DNA of 64,000 bases from Bacteroidales bacterium. GTDB taxonomy: Bacteria; Bacteroidota; Bacteroidia; Bacteroidales; UBA932. The stretch's first letter is position 1; each line of letters opens with the position of its first letter. The notes beneath the pieces are model-generated. The model did no database searches and was not told the origin of the DNA. It was given only the letters and a program-made list of their open reading frames with translations. The stretch spans positions 1-64,000 of the forward strand of contig VSOK01000009.1 of assembly GCA_009774765.1 (NCBI GenBank), written 5' to 3'. A program made the position numbers and the translations under genes. Below are positions 54,827 through 64,000 of this stretch, in pieces.

Positions 54827-57800
54827 ATGAAAAGGACCATACTATATCTCATATTGCTGTTCTCTGCACTGGCGGTGTCGGGGCAGCCTCTGTATTTCGA
54901 AAGGATTGACACCAGATACGGTCTTTCCCAGAATACAGTCAACGAGATAATCCAGGACAGCCGGGGCTTTATGTGGTTCGGTACAAAGGACGGCCTGAAC
55001 CGTTATGACGGTACGCATTTCAAAATATTCAAATCCATACCTAACCGGCCTTGCTCTTTGGGCAACAATCAGATACGTGCAATTGTCGAAGGGAAGGACG
55101 GTAGTATCTACATCGGAACCAATGCCGGTCTTTTTGTCTATGACACTGAAAAGGACAGGTTCAGTGAAATAAAACTTCAGGATGCTTCAGGGGGGGTATC
55201 TCTAATCCTGTGCTTTGCGTTGAGATGGATTCCAGAGGCAGGATATGGGTGTCTGTAGAGGCTGCCGGCGTGTACTGCTATGAACCGGGTGCTTCAGAGG
55301 CTGAGTGCAGATACAGCACAAAGAAACCTCTGCACACTATGGCGATAGATATGAAAACCGGTGTGATCTGGTTCTCATGGCCCGGGGAGGGACTTTATTA
55401 TACCGATGACGACTTTGCCAGCATCACTCCGTTCCTTACGACCGACGGCGATAAAATCTGTCCGCAGGACATCATCTCGTGCATATATATAAGCGACTAC
55501 AACAGAATATTCCTCGGTATGGAAAAGGGCGGTGTGATGGCTCTCAACAAGGCCACTTCGCAGCTGTCCAAACTTCCGCTCTCGGACAATGCCTTGTTCG
55601 TCAGGCAGATACTCCAATATTCCTCTGACGAGCTGTGGATAGGTACCGAATCAGGACTTTATATCTACAACATCACGGCTAAAGAGGTGTCGCATTTTGA
55701 AAGTTCACGCTACGACCCTTATTCCCTTTCGGACAACTCCATCCATTCAATGTGCAAGGATAAGGAAGGAGGCCTGTGGCTCGGAACATTCTTCGGCGGA
55801 GTCAACTATCTGCCCGGCAAGGTTCCCGACTTCAATAAATATTATTATACGGACGGTTCCAACGGACTGTACGGTATAAGGATAAAGGAAATATGCCCGG
55901 ACGGGAAAGGGGGGCTCTGGGTCGGGACCGAGGATGCGGGACTGTACAATTTCAGTCCGGAGACGGGAAGGTTCACCTTCTTTGAACCGAGCCGTGAGTT
56001 TCCGAATATCCACGGTCTTGTGATGGACGGGGACAAACTGTGGGTCAGCACATTCGCCCACAGCATAAGAGTAATCGACACGGTGACCGGAAAGGTCAGG
56101 AAATATGATGCCAACAGCTCATACGGGGACAGGCTTTTCAGCAACTATGTGTTCGCCCTTGAAATGACCAGCACCGGCAGGCTGTATGTCGGCACTATGC
56201 ACGGTCTGCAATATTACAACGCCGATACGGACAATTTCGGATATGTCCCTGAAATCAACGGCGGAAAGATGGTCAATACCATTATGGAGGACTCCGGAGG
56301 CGACTTGTGGGTGTCTACTGTCTCCAACGGTCTCTACAGACTGCACGGGGAGAGCGGTGTGTGGACCCAATACCTTCACCGGACGGATGACCCGGGGGCT
56401 TTGCCGTGCAACAATATAATAAGCATATTCGAAGACAGCTCAAGACGTATCTGGATTACGACTGAAGGCTATGGAGTAAGCCTTTACGACAGTGCGACGG
56501 ACAGTTTCCGTACATTTAATTCAATCGATGGGCTTCCGAGCGATGTGGTCTATCAGATAGTGGAAGACGGATACGGCAATTTCTGGATGTCCACAAACAG
56601 GGGACTCGCGCTTTTCAATCCGCAGTCGTATGAGGTGAAGCGTATATATACGACAGAAAACGGCCTTCTTTGCGACCAGTTCAATTACCATTCAAGCTAC
56701 CGCTCCCCGGACGGGACAATATGGCTGGGAAGTGTGGAAGGTCTGATCTCCTTCCGCCCGGATGTGCTCCTGAGCGAGATAGAAAGTTATATGCCTCCTA
56801 TCTTCATTACGGATTTCACCCTTATGAACCAGGATGTCGAGGTAGGAGCGGAGGATTCTCCTCTAAAAAAGGATATAACCTATACCGGTGAGCTTAAGCT
56901 CAGACATTATCAGAACAATTTTACCATATCCTTCGCCGCGCTCGGCTACAGGAAAAACAATGAGCTTGTCTACAGGATGGACGGTATAGACAGCAAGTGG
57001 AACAGGTATAACGGCGGTGCGGTCACATATTCCAACGTATCTTCCGGCAACTATGTGTTCAGGGCAAAGCTGGAAAATGATGCTGAAGGTGCCGGTGAAA
57101 GAGTGCTGAATATCCGTGTCGCTCCTCCCGTGTACTTCTCGACTGTGGCCAAGATGCTGTATATGATGATGTTCGCCGGACTTCTGCTTCTCGGCATATA
57201 TCTCTATCACCGCAGGGCTGTCAGGAAGCGCGGAAAATATATTATGGCATACGAGAAGAAGAAGGAGCAGGAAGTATATGAGGCCAAGATCAAATTCTTC
57301 ACGAATGTGACACACGAAATCAGGACTCCTCTCACTCTCATAAAGGGGCCTTTGGAGAATATCATAAACAACGGCAAGGCCAATCCTGAAATTGCCGGTG
57401 ACCTGAATATCATCCATAGAAACACCGACAGGCTTCTTGTGCTTGTGAACCAGCTTCTGGATTTCCAGAATATGGAGAAGGAGAACATATATCTTAATCT
57501 GCGTCCGGAGAAGGTTTCCGGGATTGTGGCTGATATATCGGAGCGTTTCAGCCTGTCCTTCCGTGAAGGGGGAAAGGACTGCGAAGTCAATATCACGGAC
57601 AAGAATATATATGCAATGGTAGACAAGGAAGCATTTACAAAGATTGTAAGCAATATGTTCATCAATGCTTTGAAATACTCTGACCATATCATCAGGATCA
57701 CCCTTGACCGGGATGGCGGAATGTGCCGTCTTGTCGTTGTAAATGACGGTGACCTGATACCGGAGAACAAACGGGATGTGATTTTCCAGCCGTTCTACAG

Positions 57801-58827
57801 ATATACCAATACCGGCGACAAGGCAGGTTCGGGCATAGGACTCTTTTTTGCCAAGTCTCTTGCAGAACTGCACGGCGGGTCTCTTACTATGGATGTTTTT
57901 GAAGGTATGAATGAATTTGTCCTCAAGGTTCCGCTTTATGACCCCGTGTCCGCGGAAGAGGAGGCTACGCAGATTGCGATAGCGGAAATCCTGGACGGGG
58001 GCAACGAGTCGTCGCTTCCGGTCGAGACCGGCGGAAGTGTCATACTTGTCGTGGAGGATGAGCCTGAAATGCGTGAATTCATAAAGTCTGTCCTTGAGGG
58101 GTCATATAATGTCGTGACCGCTGAAAACGGGATAGAGGCCCTGAAAGTTATTGTAAGGAATGAGATTTCAATGATTGTCAGCGATGTCATGATGCCGGAG
58201 CTTGACGGTATCACATTGTGCCGGACTCTCAAAAAAGATGTCAGGTACAGTCATATCCCTTTCATTATGCTGACAGCCAAGACTGATCTTGAGTCACGTG
58301 TGGAGGGTATGAATGCCGGTGCCGACAGCTATGTCGAGAAACCGTTTTCTTCGGAATACCTCATTTCTGTCATATCCAACCAGTTCAAGAGCAGGAAGAT
58401 GCTCAGAGAGTCATTTATCAAGAATCCGCTCGGAAAATTGAATTTCGGCAATCTGTCCGCCAATGACATTGATTTCCTGGTCCGTCTCCAGCAGGTTGTA
58501 GACGGCGTTATGATAGATCCGGAACTGAAGGTAGGGGATATCGCTGATATGATGAACATGGGATATAGGGACCTTTACCGCAAGATGGATTCTCTTCTGG
58601 GGATGACTCCGAAGACTTTCCTGCGCATTGAACGCCTGAAAAAGGCGGCCCGCCTGCTTAAGGAGGAGAGCATCCAGGTCAAGGAAGTATGCTATATGGT
58701 AGGATTCAATACTCCTTCATATTTCATAAGATGTTTTGTACAGCAGTTTGGAGAGACCCCTTTGAGCTTTGTCAACAATCTGTCGAAAAATAACAAAAAC
58801 AAAAATAAAACCAAGAAAAGCAAATGA
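54827..58827 (+). pseudogene. HTCS regulator interrupted by frameshift at G7
   Basis: Hybrid two-component regulator of about 1333 codons from the ATG at 54827 (signal MKRTILYLILLFSALAVSGQ). The first frame covers two propeller repeats and stops at 55256-55258. The second is open from well before 55195 to 58827. The switch lies at a G7 tract, 55190-55196; G8 or G5 there would give one continuous frame reading GGISNPVLCVEMDSRGRIW. The remainder has reg_prop repeats, Y_Y_Y, a membrane helix near 57150-57215, a complete kinase (THEIRTPL His, N box FINALKYS, GSGIGL), a complete receiver (VVEDE, DVMMP, EKPF) and an AraC-type HTH (DIADMMNMGYRDLYRKM). Unlike the first HTCS, all phosphorelay residues are present. 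It overlaps the GH2 gene by ATGA. It may be phase variable, inactive or mis-sequenced. Confidence 0.85.
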
Positions 58828-61535
58828 GAAGATTCCTATTGAAAAAAATTGCATCATCGCTGCTGATGCTGTGTGTGGCCCTTTCTGCCTTTGCGCAGGG
58901 GAGAGATTATCTTTTTGCCCTGAAATCGTCTGAAGGGCATAACGGAGACTACGATTGGGTAATGAAAAAAGCCTCTGAAGTGACAGAGAGAGCTGAGGAT
59001 ATTTCCCGTGACGGCTGTCAGGACGAGGGATGGAGTCCGGCGATCGTTCCAGGTACGGTGCTCAATTCACTTGTCAACAACGGTGTGTATCCGGAGCCTT
59101 ATTTCGGGCTGAACAACAAGATTACATCAGGTCTCATTCCGGATTTGAGCATTGCCGGAAGGGATTTCTACACCTACTGGTTCAGGACTTCATTTGACGG
59201 AGTCGATTTCGGCAAGGATGAAAGAATATGGATGCAGATGGACGGAGTCAACTACAGGGCCGAGTTCTGGCTGAACGGAAAGATGGTGTACAACCTGTCA
59301 GGAATGTTCCGTCAGGAATTTGTGGATGTGACGGACTATATATTCAAGGACAAAAAGAATGTCCTGGCGGTAAAGGTGTACCCTATAGACGAGCCGGGCG
59401 GTCCGCGTCAGGGCAATTCCAAATCCTGGGGAGCGGCCGGAGAGTTCCGCAACGGAGGTAACGGAGAGATCGGAAAGAATGTCTCTATGCTGATGACTGT
59501 CGGCTGGGATTTCACTTTCCTTGACGGCATAAGGGACAGGAATACCGGTATATGGAGAGATATCCGTTTCTACAAGACGGGCAAGGTGATGCTGAAACAT
59601 CCTTTCATAAAGAGCGATCTGCGCAAGCCTGGATATGACAGGGCATCGGAGACGGTCAGCGTGGAAGTCTCCAATCCTGGATTCAGAAGCCAGAAGGTGA
59701 AGGTGCGCGGAGAGATTCTCGGAGAAGGCATCACGTTCGAGAAAGAAGTCAATATCCTTCGCGGTATGACAGAGACAGTTGTCTTCAGACCTGAGGATTT
59801 CCCTCAGCTTGTGATTGACAATCCTCGTCTGTGGTGGCCTGTGAACAAAGGTCCGCAGGAACTCTACACTGTTTCACTGAAAGTGGAGCAGGGCGGTGCC
59901 GTGCAGGATTCTGTCTCTGCGCGCTTCGGTATCAGGGAAATAGTATCGGACCAGAACACTCCTGACAAGTCAAGGACGTTTTATGTCAACGGCAAGCCTG
60001 TCTTTGTCAGGGGAACCAACTGGATTCCGGAAAATATGCTCCGCAACTCAGATGAGCGTACATACGCTGAATTGAGATATACTGCCCAGTCAGGAGTGAA
60101 TCTTATCAGACAATGGGGTGGAGGCATCACGGAATCCGATATGTTCTATGACCTTTGTGACGAGCTTGGAATTATGGTGTGGACTGAATTCTGGATGACG
60201 GGCGATACCAAGCATCCTGTGGATGAGGGACTTCATCTCCAGAATGTTGCTTCTACTGTAAAGCGTATCAGAAACCATCCGTCGCAGATGTATTATGTCT
60301 GCTCGAATGAATCTACCGAGATGACCGGTATCAGGGACCTCCTGGACCGTCTTGACGGTACAAGAGGGTATCAGATGCAGTCCGAGTGCGCTGGTGTGCA
60401 CGACGGAAGCCCTTATAAGACAGTCAATCCGATGCGCCATTATGAGAATACCGCATCCGACAGGGGAAGCCGTGTGGACGGGTTCAATCCCGAGTACGGC
60501 GCGCCTTGTCTTCCTACCGTGGAATGTCTCAGGGAGATGATGCCGGAGGAGGATCTTTGGCCTATAAACAAAGAGGTGTGGGACTACAGCGACGGCAACG
60601 GGTTCCATCAGATGTCCACTCTTTATGTGGATCTCGTCAACCAGTATGGAGAGTCATCCGGCATTGACGAGTTCGCTATGAAAGGACAGTTCGTCGGAGC
60701 TATGAACTACAGGACAATATGGGAAGTATGGAACTATAATAAGCTGAACTATGGTGACCGCTATGCTTCAGGATTCCTGTTCTGGTATCATAATTCTGCT
60801 GTACGCCAGGTCTGCGGACGTATGTGGGACTGGTCGCTTGAGCCTACGGCTGCACTTTATACCGCCGCCAATGCCTGCGAGCCTCTCCATCCTCAGTTTG
60901 ACTATCTCAAAAATACCGTGTCTGTGGTCAATGACTATTACAGAAGCTTTGCCGGATATAAGGTAACAGCTGAGGTCTGGGATATAAATTCCAGAAAGGT
61001 ATGGAGCAAAGAAGCAGTTGTGGATATACCTGAGGACGGGGTTGTCAACGATGTGTTTGCAATTGATTTTCCTGCAGGCATCTCACCTGTACATTTCATA
61101 AAGCTCCGTCTTCTGGATGCTCAGGGCAGGCAGAAGGGAAGCAGCTTCTACTGGAGGTCCGACAATGCATACGAAGGCAAGAACACATTGACAGGTCCTG
61201 CGACTGCAGGCTTTGAGAGCCTTTCTGAACTTGCCGAGGCCAAGGTGTCGATGAAATACGCCGCACGTGTTGAAGATGGAAAACATTTCATTGATATCGA
61301 GCTGAAGAACAGCCGTAAGGCAATCGCGTTCTTTACACAGCTGCAATGGCTTGATGCTTCCGGGAAACCTGTACGTCCTTCGTTCTATACAGACAATTTC
61401 ATAAATATGATGCCTGGTGAGGTGCGTAGGATTACAATAGAGACAAGTCAGGAAAATCTTCCTGCAGGAGATTATTCGCTTGTGCTCAAAGGATTCAATG
61501 TCAATAAGGTGTCACGTATAATTCTGGTGAAATGA
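58824..61535 (+). CDS. GH2 family glycosidase (beta-mannosidase/exo-glucosaminidase-like)
   Basis: 903-residue GH2 enzyme, secreted (MRRFLLKKIASSLLMLCVALSAFAQ). Sandwich and Ig-like domains precede a TIM barrel. An N-terminal W..A.VPGTVLNSLVNNGVYPEPYFGLN segment and GVNYRAEFWLNGK are typical of the beta-mannosidase/CsxA branch. In the barrel, RGTNWIPENM, RQWGGGITESDMFYDLCDELGIMVWTEF, acid/base Glu496 in CSNESTEM and probable nucleophile Glu557 in NPEYGAPCLP. Substrate within the branch (beta-mannoside or glucosaminide) is not decidable. Start and stop overlap its neighbours by 4 nt on both sides, so it is coupled with the HTCS and the downstream oxidoreductase gene. Confidence 0.9.
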   Translation: MRRFLLKKIASSLLMLCVALSAFAQGRDYLFALKSSEGHNGDYDWVMKKASEVTERAEDISRDGCQDEGWSPAIVPGTVLNSLVNNGVYPEPYFGLNNKITSGLIPDLSIAGRDFYTYWFRTSFDGVDFGKDERIWMQMDGVNYRAEFWLNGKMVYNLSGMFRQEFVDVTDYIFKDKKNVLAVKVYPIDEPGGPRQGNSKSWGAAGEFRNGGNGEIGKNVSMLMTVGWDFTFLDGIRDRNTGIWRDIRFYKTGKVMLKHPFIKSDLRKPGYDRASETVSVEVSNPGFRSQKVKVRGEILGEGITFEKEVNILRGMTETVVFRPEDFPQLVIDNPRLWWPVNKGPQELYTVSLKVEQGGAVQDSVSARFGIREIVSDQNTPDKSRTFYVNGKPVFVRGTNWIPENMLRNSDERTYAELRYTAQSGVNLIRQWGGGITESDMFYDLCDELGIMVWTEFWMTGDTKHPVDEGLHLQNVASTVKRIRNHPSQMYYVCSNESTEMTGIRDLLDRLDGTRGYQMQSECAGVHDGSPYKTVNPMRHYENTASDRGSRVDGFNPEYGAPCLPTVECLREMMPEEDLWPINKEVWDYSDGNGFHQMSTLYVDLVNQYGESSGIDEFAMKGQFVGAMNYRTIWEVWNYNKLNYGDRYASGFLFWYHNSAVRQVCGRMWDWSLEPTAALYTAANACEPLHPQFDYLKNTVSVVNDYYRSFAGYKVTAEVWDINSRKVWSKEAVVDIPEDGVVNDVFAIDFPAGISPVHFIKLRLLDAQGRQKGSSFYWRSDNAYEGKNTLTGPATAGFESLSELAEAKVSMKYAARVEDGKHFIDIELKNSRKAIAFFTQLQWLDASGKPVRPSFYTDNFINMMPGEVRRITIETSQENLPAGDYSLVLKGFNVNKVSRIILVK

Positions 61536-64000
61536 AGAAACTGATTTTGTGTCTTGTCTTCCTGGCGTCCTGCGCCGTATCAGGAATTGCCTTTGCTGCC
61601 GGAGCCTCTGAAAGGGCTGCCGGCAAATCCGCCGGGTATGATGTGGTTGTGGTCGGAGGTACGCCAGGCGGAATAATGGCCGCCATAGCTGCCGCGCGTG
61701 AAGGCTGCGACTGTGTGATACTTGAACGTACCGGATATATCGGAGGACTGCCTGCCAACGGATTGGGGGCGACTGATATCGGCACGAGAGGAGCTACTAC
61801 TGGTCTTTTCGGAAGCTTTGTCGGACTCAACAGGCAATATTATGAAGATATGTATGGTGCCGGTTCACAGCAGGTGAGAGACTGCAGCGACGGTTATCAT
61901 TTTGAACCTCATGTGGCCGCGCTCACTTTCGGAAAAATGATTTCAGAGGCTGGTCCAGGCAAAATCGAAGTGCTTGTTATGAAGCAGTTTGACCCGGACC
62001 CGTCCAATGTGTTTATGGAAGGGAATGCAGTCAAGGCAATAAATGTGACTGACAGGACTACCGGTGAAGTAGAAACGTACAGAGGAAGGATTTTCATAGA
62101 TGCCACATACGAAGGCGACCTCGGAGCTTCAGCGGGAATCCCGTTCAGGCTCGGACGTGAAGGGGCGGATGAGTTTTCCGAGCCTTGCGCCGGCAGGATT
62201 TACCGCTGGTGGAAGCACGGTCCTGACGGTGAAGGTACTACGTATGAAGGTGATGATGCAATCCAGGCCTACAATTACCGTCTGTGCCTTACTGCAGACA
62301 AGGACAATTATGTGCCCGTCCGCAAACCGGACAATTATGACAGAAACGATTATGCTTCCATAGTTGAGGATGTCTATACAGGGCGCAATACCGATATCCG
62401 TTTCAAAGGGGTGACCCGTGAGCAGATGGAGGCGAACCGTCAGAGAATCCTTGCCGGAGGCAGAACCGCAATCCCAGGAGATGTATGGGGAATGTGGAAA
62501 ATATGCAGCATTATGCGTCTTCCTAACGGAAAGACTGATGCCAACAACCAGCATCTCGCGTTTGTGTCGACAGATCTTCCGGAGGAGAATGTGCCGTGGC
62601 CGGTTTCCGGATGGGAATGGCGCGACAAGTTCGCCCAAAGGCTCCGTGACTACACTCTCGGTCTTCTCTGGTTTGTGCAGAATGATGAGGCTTTGCCTGT
62701 GCAGTTCCGTGAGGCCTGTCGTGAATATGGTCTTGCGGCTGATGAATATACGGACAACGGCAATTTCCCTCGTCAGGTGTATGTGCGTGAGGGCAGAAGG
62801 CTTGAAGGCACATATTTCTTCACCGCTTCCGATGTGATTCCTGAAGAAGGGAAGTCGCGTCCTCAGGTGAGTGCGGAGTCGATAACGGCCAGCCATTACG
62901 CGCTTGATTCGCACGCTACGCGCAAACGTGAGGAGGGGCGTGTTCATCTGGAGGGCTTCTTCAGTCATCCGACGTCCGTGTATACTGTGCCTTACGGTGT
63001 TATGGTGCCGAAAGTTGTGGACAACATTCTGTTTCCTGTCCCTGCGTCAGGAAGCCATGTCGGATTCTCAACTTTGAGGATGGAGCCTTGCTGGATGGCT
63101 ATGGGTGAAGCTGCTGGAACCGCGGCTGCCATCGCAGTCGCCGACGGATGTGACGTGCGTAGCGTTCCTGTCGGACGTATTCAGGACAAACTTTTGGCAA
63201 ACGGTGCCACATTGGTATATTTCAAGGATCTGAGACCTGATGACAAGGATTTTGTACAGGTCCAGAAACTTGCTCTCAAAGGTTATTTCCCGGAATATTC
63301 GGCGGACCTTGACAAGCCTCTTGACGAGAAGACGGCCGCGCTATGGAGCAGTCTTTCAGGACTTGTGATAGAGTGTGACGGCGGTACCAGACGTCAGTTC
63401 CTGCGTATGCTTGAAGGCAACAGTCTGAATGACTGCTTCCCGGATTGGGCTTGGACTGACTTCTCCCGTCCGGACGGCATAAATCCGGTTATTTCCCCGG
63501 ACAGCACTACGAAGTTTTTGTGTCCTATGCTCGGGGAGGAGATAGCCTGGGAAAACAATGACACATTCAATCCGGCTGCCGCTGTGCACAAAGGGCGTAT
63601 AGTGGTGCTTTACAGGGCTGAGGACAAGTCCGGTGTCGGTATCGGCAAGAGGACTTCCCGTATCGGATACGCCTGGTCCAGGGACGGACTGCATTTCAAA
63701 AGGCTCGGCCAACCGGTGCTGTATCCTGCCGAAGATTCTCAGAAAGAGCTGGAATGGCCGGGAGGATGTGAAGACCCTCGTGTGGCCGTGACGGAAGACG
63801 GGCTGTATGTGATGTTCTATACACAATGGAACAGGAAGAAGGCAAGGCTTTCGGTAGCCACTTCGCGTGATCTGAAGAATTGGGATAAGCACGGGCCTGT
63901 GTTTGCAAAGGCCTATGACGGACGCTTTTTCGACTATTTCTGCAAATCGGCTTCCATTGTCACAAAAGTGGTTGACGGTAAGCAGGTCATAGCCAAGGTG
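61532..64000 (+). CDS. FAD-dependent oxidoreductase fused to GH130 domain (3' end outside window)
   Basis: Open frame of at least 823 codons with no stop to the window end; ATG 61532 overlaps the GH2 stop. Signal-like N-terminus MKKLILCLVFLASCAVSGIAFA. Residues about 36-560 are a FAD oxidoreductase of the FAD_oxidored type seen in Bacteroidota PULs: dinucleotide motif VVVVGGTPGGIMAAIAAARE (Gly42-Gly47), then IDATYEGDLGASAG and PASGSHVGFSTLRMEPCWMAMGEAAGTAAAIAV near the end. A linker region (about 600-660) leads to a second domain with NPAAAVHKGRIVVLYRAED, SRIGYAWSRDGLHF, GGCEDPRVAVTEDGLYVMFYT (Glu747, Asp748) and LSVATSRDLKNWDKHGPVF, the pattern of GH130 mannoside phosphorylases/hydrolases. 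I translated the whole stretch across the join and found it open. Function of the oxidoreductase half is unknown. Confidence 0.88.
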   Translation, partial: MKKLILCLVFLASCAVSGIAFAAGASERAAGKSAGYDVVVVGGTPGGIMAAIAAAREGCDCVILERTGYIGGLPANGLGATDIGTRGATTGLFGSFVGLNRQYYEDMYGAGSQQVRDCSDGYHFEPHVAALTFGKMISEAGPGKIEVLVMKQFDPDPSNVFMEGNAVKAINVTDRTTGEVETYRGRIFIDATYEGDLGASAGIPFRLGREGADEFSEPCAGRIYRWWKHGPDGEGTTYEGDDAIQAYNYRLCLTADKDNYVPVRKPDNYDRNDYASIVEDVYTGRNTDIRFKGVTREQMEANRQRILAGGRTAIPGDVWGMWKICSIMRLPNGKTDANNQHLAFVSTDLPEENVPWPVSGWEWRDKFAQRLRDYTLGLLWFVQNDEALPVQFREACREYGLAADEYTDNGNFPRQVYVREGRRLEGTYFFTASDVIPEEGKSRPQVSAESITASHYALDSHATRKREEGRVHLEGFFSHPTSVYTVPYGVMVPKVVDNILFPVPASGSHVGFSTLRMEPCWMAMGEAAGTAAAIAVADGCDVRSVPVGRIQDKLLANGATLVYFKDLRPDDKDFVQVQKLALKGYFPEYSADLDKPLDEKTAALWSSLSGLVIECDGGTRRQFLRMLEGNSLNDCFPDWAWTDFSRPDGINPVISPDSTTKFLCPMLGEEIAWENNDTFNPAAAVHKGRIVVLYRAEDKSGVGIGKRTSRIGYAWSRDGLHFKRLGQPVLYPAEDSQKELEWPGGCEDPRVAVTEDGLYVMFYTQWNRKKARLSVATSRDLKNWDKHGPVFAKAYDGRFFDYFCKSASIVTKVVDGKQVIAKV

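Noticed and set aside
56863..57873. 336-codon minus-strand frame inside the second HTCS
   Set aside because: It is antisense to the kinase module with conserved motifs on the plus strand; no signal or family features on the minus strand.
62129..62968. 279-codon minus-strand frame near the right end
   Set aside because: It is antisense to the FAD oxidoreductase domain, which is open over its entire length and has the dinucleotide-binding motif.

Overview
This window is chromosomal DNA from an anaerobic member of the Bacteroidota, most likely order Bacteroidales. The evidence is SusC/SusD pairs, hybrid two-component regulators, many lipoprotein signal peptides, promoter boxes of the Bacteroides type (TTTG, about 20 nt, TAnnTTTG), few Shine-Dalgarno sites, and a pyruvate formate-lyase system. 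I cannot name the genus from sequence alone. No rRNA, tRNA or CRISPR array was seen.

Layout. Positions 1-1300 hold the end of a ribosomal protein operon (rpsS end, rplV, rpsC), which stops at a strong terminator instead of continuing into rplP. Positions 1300-8560 hold an alpha-mannan cassette: GH125 and GH76 on the minus strand, facing a divergent hybrid two-component (HTCS) regulator whose phosphorelay residues are largely lost. Positions 8560-15900 are minus-strand redox and housekeeping genes: a Tat-type aldo/keto reductase with ferredoxin domain, a membrane polyferredoxin, a patatin phospholipase, pflA, pflB and ssb. Positions 16185-20480 hold a zinc-ribbon protein, an M3 peptidase, a head-GIN domain protein and a DUF3298-type lipoprotein, with a large inverted repeat between the last two. 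Positions 20536-35955 are a polysaccharide utilization locus: GH115 and a Big2/discoidin-like lipoprotein on the minus strand, then GH43, two GH105, SusC, SusD and a second Big2/discoidin-like lipoprotein on the plus strand, closed by a terminator. The enzymes suggest uronic-acid-bearing plant glycans.

Positions 35977-45824 are an AT-rich, rearranged accessory locus. Small secreted Cys-containing peptides with an NVEAL-type motif sit directly upstream of beta-propeller lipoproteins, and this unit recurs. With them are a thioredoxin-like lipoprotein, an O-antigen-ligase-like membrane protein with TPRs, and a signal peptidase I. Several copies are frameshifted, internally deleted or fused, and a 42-bp direct repeat brackets part of the block. 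I consider this the best candidate for a little-described system: tandem, diversifying peptide-propeller pairs with their own processing enzymes.

Positions 45886-54650 hold a TolC/MFP/RND/RND efflux operon. Positions 54827-64000 hold a second HTCS, complete in its catalytic residues but interrupted by a frameshift at a G7 tract. It overlaps a GH2 enzyme gene, which overlaps a FAD oxidoreductase fused in one reading frame to a GH130 domain; that last gene runs off the window end.
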